Assembly (NCBI GenBank): GCA_902806595.1
Contig: CADCXC010000022.1
Location: 62,001 to 126,000, forward strand
Direction of reading: 5' to 3'
Length of the DNA stretch: 64,000 bases
Origin: Pyrenopolyporus hunteri
Lineage: Eukaryota > Ascomycota > Sordariomycetes > Xylariales > Hypoxylaceae
The notes under the pieces are model-generated. The model was not told the DNA's origin, did not search any database, and saw nothing but the letters and a program-made list of their open reading frames with translations. The translations under genes were made by a program, and so were the position numbers. Positions 11,401 to 23,400 of this stretch are shown here, in pieces; the first letter of the stretch is position 1; every line of letters begins with the position of its first letter.

Positions 11401-14400
11401 AAAATATTTTTGTTGTAGTTTAGTACTTTTACCTTTCCTTTATGTACAACTCTTAGATCCATTCATACTAATAACCATAGTCAAAATATAAATAAATCTC
11501 TTTTTAGTTATTATTTCACCGGACTTCTTGAAGGTGATGGTACAATAGTAACACCCAAAACTTTAAGAAGCCCTAAGGGTAAATTAAATTATCCTGCTAT
11601 ACAAATAGTTTTTCATTTAAAAGATTTACCTTTAGCTCTACTTGTTCAAAAGAGTTAGGTCTAGGTTCATTATCTCGAAAAAGGGTTAATGCTTATATAT
11701 TAACTATAAATAGCTATGAAGGTATATTATTAGTTATTTCACTAATAAATGGAAATATGAGAACACCTAAAATACATAGTCTTAATACATTAATCGATTT
11801 TTAAATAAAACTAAAGGAACCAGTATTGAAAAACATCCTGTATCTACAGAGTCTTTAGATTCCAATCCGTGGCTGTCAGGGTTTATAGAAGCAGACGCTT
11901 CTTTTCAAGTAAGAACTACTCTTTCAGGTAAATATCCTAAACTTGAATGTAAATTAGAAATATCTCAAATACGAGAAGATCACAAAGGGTATGATAATTC
12001 AGATTTCTTAAGTTATATTGCGGAGTTTTTAGAAACGGAAGTCAAAAAAATAAGATCGGATAAACCAAAACCTGAGTATAGAGTTAGAACTACTAACCTT
12101 AAAGGTAATATTAAAGCTAAAAATTATCTTTTACAATTTCCTCTATTTGGAACTAAACATTTAGATTCATTAGATTGAATAGAAGTAGTAGACATGTTTG
12201 ACAGAAAGGAGCACAATACAGATGAAGGAAAGGAAAAATAGTAAAGATCAAATCAGGTATGAACAATTTCAGAACAAATTTTACTTGAGATCATTTACAA
12301 AACTTCTACAACTTAAAAATATAAGATATGGTCCGATCAAGCACACGAGTGTTTGCGTATCTACACTAAGTTTTAATAACTTTTTAAGCTTAAAGAGTAA
12401 TACTTTAAGCTATGGGATTTCATCCAGTAGGTCAACAAATTTAATGGGAATAACAATGGTGCTTACAGATCGTAATTTTAATACATCATTCTTTGAAACA
12501 GCTGGAGGAGGTGATCCTATTTTATTCCAACATCTTTTCTTATTAAAAATAGGTTTATCCGTTTTGTTTACAAAGTTTCTCATAATTTACATATCTTCAG
12601 GATTAGATAGTACAATGCAAAATCTTTTGAGTTTTCTTCTTTTACTCTAAATTTAAAGAATATTATCGATTTAAAGCAACCTGATAGTAGATTTTTAGAG
12701 TGACTAATAGGATTTTCAGAAGGAGAAGGTTCTTTTATTATAGCTAAAAGAGGTGACTTATCTTTTTTGTTACTCAATCTAGTTCAGATATAGATGTATT
12801 AAATTACATTAAAGATAATTTAGGTTTTGGTAGAGTGATTAAACAATCTATTAAACAAAATACGCATAGATTTGTTATACAAGATTTTAAAATATTTTTT
12901 AATTTGTTTACTATTTAATGGGAACATGGTATTTCCTACAAGGAAAGCGAGATTTTTAACCTTTTTATCTACTTTTAATGAGAGGTTAATAAGAAAGAAT
13001 CTTAATACTATAATTCCTTTAGATATTTGTGTAATACCTACTTTAGAAGATGGTTGACTATCAGGTATAAGTGATGGAGAAGGTTCTTTTACTTGTTCAT
13101 TACTTTCTAATAGTTCTGCTTTTAGATTTAGATTTATATTAACTCAAAATGGGAAGCCAATAAATATGCTTTTGAACATATATTGAGATTATTAAATAAA
13201 TATTCAATTGAAGGTTCTGTAGTGGCTCATCACGCAGATAATGTGTGAGAACTTAGGATAAATGGACTAAAAATTGTAAAGGTTTATTTATTTATTTTGA
13301 TAATTATAATCTTATGTCTAAAAAGAAAGATAGTTATTTAAAGTGAAAATCACTTCATAATAGATTAGTCAACCAAGATCATTTAAATAATGATACTAGA
13401 TTAGAATTAATTAATTTAGCTAAACAAATTAATAAAACGATATAATTTATATAAATTAGGAAAAAAGGTAAGATTTAGCAACTAAAAGCTATAAGAATTG
13501 TCTAAGGCAGATGTAAAATAAAAATAAGACCTTAGATGATAAATACTATTAAGTATATCTTAACTCTAGTTCTGGCTATATTATTTATTGTGCAATTATT
13601 AGAAAGAAACAATAAAATGCTTGAGCAATATTGGTGTGACTATTATAATAAATATAGTCTAACGGTCAAAATTTTCCTATTAAATTAAGACCGTCGGTTT
13701 TCTAATAAATCGCTACAGACTGGTTCACCGGTGGGTAGCTGAAATGCTACTTAATGTACAGTCGGATTCCTCTAGGTATTCTACCTAGGTTAGTATATTA
13801 TACTAAGTTATATAATTAAAGGTGTATAAATAATTATATAATACGGAATTGGATTCTTTGGTCTAATGTGGCCCTTAAATGAAAATTTAACGCAACAAAC
13901 TATAAGCGAGGAGTTCGTATTATGTTTATTAGGTACTATAAGTATAAGCTGTACTTTATTGTATACCATTATAGTAAAATCCTAAAATTTACGATAATTC
14001 GCAAGTAACCAACGCGCTTAGCACGCTAGTAGGAACTTCAGAGGCCATACGTTTGTTAAACATAAGATCAATTCATAATTTAAATAATGCTTCTTATAAG
14101 ATTTGAGATTTAAACAATGATTAGCCGGACTAATAGACGGTGATGGTTGTTTTTCATTATCTAAAAGGTTATGCTAGCTTAGAAATAACCATGGATATTA
14201 GAGATGAACGAGCTTTACAAGCTGTAAAAAATGTTTACGGTGGTTCAATCAAATTAAGATCAGGTGTTATGGCATTAAGATATAGATTGCATAATAAAGA
14301 AGGTTTGCTAAATCTTATTAATGATGTAAATGGGTACATAAGAAACTCGAATAGATTAATACAATTAAATTATATTTGTGTTAAATACGGGTAATTTTAT

Positions 14401-17400
14401 ATTATCCTCAAAAATTAACCTTAGATAACGGTTGATTTTCGGGGTTTTTTGATGCAGATGGAACCATTACTATAAATAGTTCTACTTGACAACTTTCCAT
14501 TTCAGCGGGTCAAAAGACATCTGAAATCCTCAGACCTTTAGTTGAATTGTTTGGGGGTTATGTTTATATTGATAGAGGTGGAAATGGTTCATTTAAATGA
14601 TATATCACTAAGAAAGATGATATACTAAATTTAATAGAATATTTTAAAAATATCCTTCAAGATCCGCTAAAATAATCGATTACATCTAGTACCTAAATTT
14701 TATGAATTAAAAGGTATGAAAGCTCATATGGCACCTTTGGAGTCTTTATTAGCTAAAAGCTGAGATATCTTCATTAATAAATGAAATAATTATGAATAAA
14801 TTATATGTTTAAAGATATGGTCCAATGTATATATATATTAAAAATGTTCTTTGGTTGTTTTATTACCTTATGTATTTTTAACCGTCATTTTATTTTTTAC
14901 TGTAGTGTACTCTATAGACCTAAATATCCGTTTTAGGGTAGGTTAGGTAAAAGTTTAATTTTAGGATCCTTAGCTTAACAACTTTATACGGTTTTTATAT
15001 TAATTAATAATCTTTTCGTTTTATAATAAACGCTAATACTTATATTATAGTATTCGATAACAAATTTTTTTTACTAATATGCCTCAATTAAGACCTAAAT
15101 ATTTTAACGGATTAGATATAACTTATTTGGAATTTCTAGATAAAAATTATATTTATTATTAGGTAAATATATTCTACAAAATAAAGATATTTGTGTATAT
15201 GCTATAATAGATAAAAATATACTTAAATCACCTAATTTTAATATAAGAGATTTAGAACAATTTATAGTACAAAATTATCCTCGAAATTAATTCTTATTTA
15301 GATGATGAACTAAAATATTCACACGAATTTAAATACATTACAGAGGATAAAATTTCTCTTAGCTCTAGCTATGGCCGGGTTTATACTAGAAAAGAATTAT
15401 CTAATTTAATTTTTAATCATAATAAAAATTTGGTTATACCAAGTTCTAATCAATATTTACTTGAAAAGGGAAATTAATAGATTGACACTCTTATAATACT
15501 CCTATTATGAGTGATCCTACTATTACTCCTATGACAGGTACAGGGTTAGGACAAAATCTCAGAATTGCTAAAGTAAAATATATAGAATGAATCATTGCTT
15601 CATCCTATCTATTAAAAGAATTTAATATATGAATGAAAGCTAAAAATTATTTAGAAAATAAAAATTCAGAGTTTGAGTTAAGTTCTATAGAATTTAAACA
15701 AGCTTATTATTATATTATATTAAGACAATTTGAAATCAATATAACTATAGATTCATTTGATCAAAAGATGTTTATATAAGAGATTTTTATGTTTATGATA
15801 TAATTTATAGAGAGTTATGTGAAGATATTTTATACATATTATTAAACTTGTTATTAGCTGACAAAATAGTAGGTAATGAAGCTTTAGTAAATTCATTAGA
15901 TAATGACAATAAATTTTTTGAGATTTTAAACGGTATTATTAAAAATCATTATGATCAAAACAAAGAAGGGTATGAAACTCTTAAAAATTTAAGATTATTT
16001 ACCTGCAATAATTATTTAACTACACATCAAATAAAAACATAATATAAAAATTATAAAAAAATATATATATACATAGCACCCTGAGGTAAAACTTATAAGC
16101 CTCGTAATGTCGCTATATGCTGGGAAAGCTTCGATATTTAGTTTTAAATACTTCATCTCTTTAGACATAGTAAAAATTTTAAAACAATGAAGCCAATCAG
16201 CAGGTAATATTTTTATGTTAAAAAGTGGAACCTCAGAGACTATACGCGACAACTCTGAAAATATAAAAATATTTCTATTCATGTACCTACGCACTTAAAA
16301 CCTTTAAATGATGAACAATTTGGACATTATTTAGCCGGTTTAATCGATGGTGATGGACATTTTAGTTCTCAACAACAACTGGTCATAGTATTTAGTTCTC
16401 CTGATGTTCAGTTAGCTTATTACATTAAAGAAATAATTGGTTTCGGTCATGTAAAGAAAGTTAATAATAAAATGCTTATTTGTATATCATATCCAATAAA
16501 GATGGTATATTAAAAGTCTTAAATTTAATTAATGGTAAACTAAGAACTTTGAACAAATTTAATCAAGTTGTAAATAATATATTAGCTAATTCAAAATATA
16601 CAGAACAAAATATAAAGTTTGAAATGAATAATTCTAATGATTTTTATAACCATTGAATTGCAGGATTTTCTGATGCAGCCCGCAATACAGCCACACAAAG
16701 TATAGCATCTCCTTTTAAATACTCTTATCGTCGTATCAGAGATTTATACAAAAGTAATATAAGCTATAGTACTTATTCTAAAAATAGACATTCTACATCA
16801 CAGATTTCACAGGAGAAAAGTTTAGTTGTTTGAGGTCAAAATCTAACATCTTTAGTAGGTGAGGAAGATTTACTAAAGCTGTTAGTGATATGATTCAACT
16901 AATTTCATATAATAAGAGTGTTGTAGTAGGACTATTATTATCAGATGGATGAATAACTTCTTCATCTATATCTAATAAAAATTCTCGTTTAGGATTAAAA
17001 CAATCTTTAAGTCATTCTAGATATATTTGATTTGTCTTTTTTTTATTATCACACTATTGTTCTAGTTATCCTGTATTTATATCTACTAAAACTAAAGACA
17101 CACCTACATACGCTTTACAAATTTTTACGAGAACGTTACCTTGTTTTAACGAGATTCGTTCTCTTTTCTATGTTAATAATGTAAAGATAGTACCTGAAGA
17201 TATTTATAACTTGTTGACTCCTGTTGCTCTTGCGCACTTAATAATGGGAGATGGAAATGCAGATAAACATGGTTTAATTTTATGTACTGATTCATATTCT
17301 ATGAAAGATGTAGTTAGATTGGCCAATGTTTTAATGATTAAATACAGATTAGATTGTTCTATCTATGTTAAAGCATCCAAGTATCCTAGGATATATATAA

Positions 17401-20400
17401 AAGCTAAATCTATGCCTCAATTAAGAACTCTTGTTACTCAACATATGTCTTCAGATATGCTATATAAATTAGGATGTCCGAAGGATGGGAATAACAAAAG
17501 AGAGGAGAGGAGGATCCTGCTCCTTACAATCATAAAGCTAAGACGCCAGCCCTTAATATTGGTAGCGAGATTTTTCAAATAAAATTTTAAATAGTGATTC
17601 ATTAGTTACTAGTTCTAATAATAAGTGTATTAGCCCTTTATCTACTAAGAGTGGGATTAGTGAATCAAAGTTTAAATTAAACTTTGAGTTAAAGATTGAA
17701 GCTTTAGAGTCAAATAAAGTGATTTTGAGCAATTAATCAAAAAGTTTGGAGGTTATATATCTTATGATAAATTAAATAATAATTATATTTATTCTTCAGG
17801 AAGTTTTAGTTCAGCTAGAAAAATAATAAATTATTTTGATACATATCATCTACAATCAAGTAAGTATAGAGACTACTTAAAATGAAGAAAAACTTATTGC
17901 ATAGTTCAAGAAGGAAGCTTCTCCTCCTCGCGAAGCGCAGGAAGGAGGAACCAAAAAGTCTTTTAGTTATTTTAATAGGCTTTTATAATAGTTTTACTAT
18001 TAGTAATAAAATAGTGATTGATATCTTAAGTTAAAACTATATCAAATTCAATTTTTGTTATATTCCACTTTAGTTATAGTAGTGAAAAGGGGAGAAGCCT
18101 AATTAGTAACTTTACTAACTAGTTAAAGCCCTTTAAATTAAAAATAGTGTGGCTGTATTGCAGTATTTATATATAATTATTTATGGTTTACTGTTAGTTT
18201 TACTTCCTAGACTTTAGTACTACTAATACCTTTTATCAAGCCTAGCTAAGCTAGGCCTTGATAACCAGTTTTAAAATAAGGAATTAAATTCTAAACCTAA
18301 GTAAAAGTTTTTACTATTAACGTAGGAAGATGAATAGATATTTTACAAATTAGTGCTCCGCGCATAAACTAGAAATCTATAAATGCTAGTTTTCAGATTA
18401 AAATTGTCAATAGAGTTAATAAACTTAGACCTGAAATTAGATTAAATTATCAAGTAGACCAGAAAGATAAAGAAGTATTGTTACTAATCAATGATGTATT
18501 TGGTGGAAATTTAGGTTATAGAAAGCCAAGATTCTTATTATTACGGGTCAACCTGTTTTGGTTCAGCTAAAAAAGTAATAAGTTATTTTGATACTTTTCA
18601 CTTACAATCTAGAAAACACGTTAATTATCTTAAATGAAGAAAAGCATACATAATAATCCAAGTAAAAGGTCATTTAACTGAATCAGGTTTAGATAAAATT
18701 ACAAAATTAAAAAACTCCATGAATAGAAATTCAGATTAAGATAGAGTCCTAACAAAGACGTAAGTTTTTGAGTATTAAATTTAATAGATCTAAATTTGAC
18801 TATTAATTTAATCAAAGTAATTGTTATATATTAATTGTACCTGCTTTTGGTATAATAAGTACAACTATTTCAGCCAATTCTAATAAATCTATATTCGGTT
18901 ACATAGGTATTAAGTTTTTCATTGTTGCTATAGTTATATAAATTCTTCAAATTTCAGTACAAAATCATCATCTAAATTTGATGATTTCTATTCTGTACAT
19001 ATTGTGTTTTTGTCATTAACATTTTTATTGGTAAGTGGTGTTCTTGGTGTTCTGTTGCGCATCAATTGATGGGACGTTTTTATCTGCAAGGAAGAAATCC
19101 TTCCTTTTTGCTATCTTGCCTTAAACTTTTTAATTGACAATATGTTCTTTGCTAATGATGCATTTTTTACTAACAATTACGTTAGTTTATTATCTCTACC
19201 TTATTTCCTTCAAAGTTAAACGAAGGTAAGCTTCATACGGAAAGGGTAATGAACGATAATGAATTTAATGAATGGTTTGTAGGATTTACAGATGCTGAGG
19301 ATGTTTTCGTATTACAATCAACAATAAAGTTATTAGATTTAACTTTATTATTTGTCTTCATGTGGATGATAAAAAGTATTAGAATTTATAAAGAGTAGAT
19401 TGAACTGTGGTACTATAGGTAAGAGCAGTAAAACTTTGGTTTATTTTAATATATTAGTAAACCAGAGGATTTATTAAATATTTTAATACCTTTGTTTGAT
19501 AATTTTCCTTTAAATGGTGTAAAGTATTTAGATTACTTAACGTTTAAAGAGGCTATCTTAAACAAATTGGATAATTCTATCCTCTTGATAAGAAATTAGA
19601 ATTAATAACCAATTTAAAGAATATTATGAACACTAAGAGGAATCTTTTGATGCCTTCTTCCCATTGTATAAGAATTACACCTTGGTGATTACTAGGGTTG
19701 ATCGAGGGTGAAGGTTCCTTTTTATAACTAAAAGAAGGGGTTTAAGTACTATCAGGGTTAGCTTTGGTTTAGCTCTAACTATGGCTCAAAACCATTGATA
19801 AGTGCTATTAAATCTTTTATTGATAGTTATCAGATAGAAGATAATTTCCTTAAAATTCTAAGGACTATTTAGAAATAATTAGTAAAAGATCTGTAGTTTT
19901 GGTAGGAAAACCGTCTTCGAATAACGCTAAATCATCCGTAATGATTCAAATTAACTAAGTAAATTTTTTAGCCCTCCGCTCGGCAGAGCAAGCTGGCTGC
20001 TACGCTGTTGATAAATTTATACCTTTGTTATTTGGGCTTAAATTTGTCACAAAAAATATAAGGATTTCTACCCCTAGCGCTAAAGCTTTAGCTTCGCTAG
20101 GGGAAGATGAGCGTTTGTAGCTCATTTGATTTATAAGGAAAGCATACCACAGAGGCCGGGCGAGAGTTAATTATAAAAATAAGTAAAGGTATGAATAATT
20201 ATAGATTATCGACTAATGGCGATAAGATTGAAAAGATAGACATACCAGAAAGTTTAATAAAAGAAGTATTAGAAATGAAGGATATTTATATTAAAGGTAA
20301 AGACGGATTACGAGTTAAAGCAGCCTCAACTAAGGCACTTGTAAATAATCAATTGTTCTACTTGTTAGCTTCAGGCCCTAATACTATAGTATTTAAGGGT

Positions 20401-23400
20401 CAAAAGAATGCGCGGATTATTTTGGAGTTAGCGTTTTTACTATAAATGATAGATTAGCCAAAGATAAACCTGTAATCCATAATGCCAAGAATATAGAATT
20501 TGTTTTATCGCGAAAACCACTATAATATGTTAAGATTCTACCCGTCTAAATATACATTTTATTTCTCACTAATCCCTGATCCTTTGGATCAGGGACTTGC
20601 GTTATAAATATGTGCAGTACTTTGTACAGGGAGGCTGTTTAAAATAAAGTTAAAGGGTAACAAGCACGGAGTGTCTCTATACTATATGTTACATCCTTTG
20701 GGAGGGGCTCACGAAGTATGCAAGTGACTCTTCCCTTTATATAATTATATACAACAATGATTTCTGTAATGGTACCGTAGGTGAAAATCCTACTTAATGG
20801 TTATTATACTTTATTGTAATGATTTAACAAAAATAAAGCCTACAAATAATATATATTAATGGGTATGAAAATATGAGGTTGTTTTGTTTTTATAATTTTT
20901 CTATTTCTTTTCTACATTGATCCTGATGGATTAAGTTGATTTATAGGCTTTACAGAAGGTGATGGTGGATTACATACTTTTAATAATAATAAAAGTTGTC
21001 TTTTTGGTTTAACTCAAAGAGAAGAAGATATTTTATTAGAAGTTCAATCTACTTTAGGGTTTGGTAAGGTGTATTTTGATTATTCATCTAATGCTTATAG
21101 ATATCGTGTTAATACAAAAGCGAAATTTTAAAATTAGCTTTTTTATTTAACGGTAAATTTGCAACTAAAAATAAAATAGATCAACTAAAAGCATGAATAA
21201 ATGTTTTAAATATGGGATCTGAAAAGTTAACTTTTAACCCTAATCCTTTTATACCTACTTTAAATGATAGCTGACTATCTGGATTTACTACAGCTGAAGG
21301 TTCTTTTATTGTAGGTATTGTTAACCAAAAATCTAAAAAGAAGTACTCGACAGTGAGGGTAATATAGGTATAAAAGAGGTTATATATCAGCTAGTCCGTG
21401 TTCGTTTTGTTTTAGAGCAAAAGGAGGAATCTATAATATTGCACATTAAAAACCTTTTGGTGTAGGTAATGTACAAACAACTGCGGATCTAGGGATATTT
21501 AGATATAATGTTGGATCTATTAAGTCTAATTCTGTAATCATAGATTATTTCTAGCTCACCCTCTTAAAGGTAAAAATTCTCTGCTTTTCTGAAGTGAAAA
21601 TCTATTCGTGAAATGTTGTTAGAAAAAACACTTGAAAGAAGATGGGATAGAGCTTATAAGAGAGTTGGCTAAATCTATAAACAACTAACAGGATTATAAT
21701 ATTATGTATAGTTCATTTTATCTAGAGTAAGTTATTGCTTCGCTAGAATAAGTAGACTTCATTAATTTTGATATAGAATTGCCAAGTGTTTATAATATAT
21801 TTAATAAAATTTCTAAGAGATAGCATACATGTAAATTATGTATGTGAAGGGGAGGAGGTGGGAATTTAAATATATGAAAAGAAAAAAAAATTATAATTAT
21901 ATGCAATAATGTTCTCTGTAATAGTACCGTAGGTGAGAATCCTACTTAATGGTTATTATACTTTGATTTAACAACTTAATGGAATTTAGAGTGCATATAT
22001 AGCTTCAATAACCTTCAATTAATCAAAAGCCTTAGAAGGAGGCATTAATATTATTAGTCTGTAGTAAATAACCATCGGACTTGGTGAAAACGGTTAACGA
22101 TATCCTGGTCGAAGACCGTCGGTGGTTAAGTACATCGCGACAGACTGGTCCACCAACGTAGAGCTGAAACGCTCGCGAATGTACAGTCGGAACTTAGAAT
22201 AACCGATTAAAGGTTATTAGTGTGAAGGTCCTTTAGATAAGGTAAGTATGCAGAGTACGAATTAAAACACTTGTAGGGAATTTTAAAGCGAGTTCCCTAC
22301 TCAGATAACTAAGTTTGGGTCAAAAGTAGGCCTACGTTAATTAATAATTACGTAAAATTTCTCTATATGCTGGGAAGTTCTAAGATCTTAAATACTAGTA
22401 ATAATGTTTACAGTGATAATTTTAAGGATATTACAATGAATAATCAGCAGGATACCTTAACAACTTTAGGTATCCTCAGAGACTACACGAGAGAAATCAT
22501 ATATTTTTTATGATTAAGATATAGTCCAATATTTTTAAAGATATAAATTATACATTATATAATTTAATGTCTGTAAATAAAAGTTTAAAAAAAATCTATC
22601 TACGAGTCAAAATTCACATAAATTAGATCCTAATTGAGTTACAGGGTTTGTAGATGCTGAAGGTTGTTTTAGTGTTATAATAGATACTTCTTCTAACCCT
22701 AAAGGAAAATAAGAATTTCCTTTGAAATAAATTTACATGAAAAGGATCAAGATATTTTGTACAAAATTAAATCTTTTTTTGGTGTAGGTTCTGTATATCA
22801 TAGACCAGATAGAAAAAATCTATTTATAGAGTTACTAATGTAAATTATATAAATGATTTGATTATATCACACTTTAAAATTATCCTTTAATAAGTAAAAA
22901 ACATTTAGATTTCATATTATGATCAAAAGTTGTAGATATTATTTTAAATAAAGAACATTTAACTGAAGAAGGGTTCACTAAAATTTTAGCTTTATACGCT
23001 TCTATAAATACGGGAGTATCTAAAAAGTTTATAAGCTTTATCCTAACATAGTACCTGCAACTAAACCTGTAGCATTATTACCTAACAATCTTAATCCCCA
23101 ATGGGTTTCAGGTTTTGTATCCGGTGATGGTGGGTTTTCTATTTATGTTAGACCAGCTAAAGATTATGTATTAGGAGAAAAAGTTTATTGTAAATTTCAT
23201 ATAGCTCAACACTCTAAAGATCTAGAATTAATGAAATTATTTATTAATTTTTTTAATTGTGGTTCAGTAAGTGAAAGATCTAATTCTGCTACTTTAAGAT
23301 GTGATTATATAGTTCAAGATGTTATTAACTTAGTGGAAAAAATTATACCACATTTTGATAAATATCCTATTTTAAATTTAAAACAAGAAGATTATAAATG

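Larger units (their letters stand above)
13863..16076 (+). other. cox1 type A group I intron with HEG and an unknown ORF
   Basis: R-like TTCAGAGGCCATACG near 14037 and S-like AAAGATATGGTCC near 14812 flank the HEG. After S there is an exon-like TTCTTTGGT (14846), a copy of the atp8 leader (14999-15059) and a long unknown ORF (15079-16042). The last base before HPEV is G 16076. It may be two introns or one intron plus an insertion. Confidence 0.65.
16088..18823 (+). other. cox1 type A group I intron with nested HEGs
   Basis: AATCAGCAGGTAATA near 16195 and TCAGAGACTATACG near 16233 precede the HEGs. S-like AAGATAGAGTCC follows at about 18738. Last base G 18823. The LAGLIDADG_1 gene of this intron is interrupted by a LAGLIDADG_2 element (16682-18161) bounded by inverted repeats. 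Confidence 0.75.
18911..22317 (+). other. cox1 intron region with two HEGs, ending in a type B core
   Basis: Starts TAAG after ...GGTAT, as the type B intron at 3771 does. The type B core is at about 22075-22195 and the end is CTAAGTTTG 22317. A 72-nt direct repeat (20741-20812 and 21893-21964) brackets the second HEG, so this may be two introns, one inside the other. The stretch 20524-20740 has only a short hairpin (CCCTGATCC/GGATCAGGG, 20573-20595). Confidence 0.65.

Noticed and set aside
12198..12650. 150-residue open frame across cox1 exon 7
   Set aside because: It joins a shifted reading of the HEG end, intron sequence and exon 7. The supported readings are the HEG to 12323 and the exon at 12447-12540.
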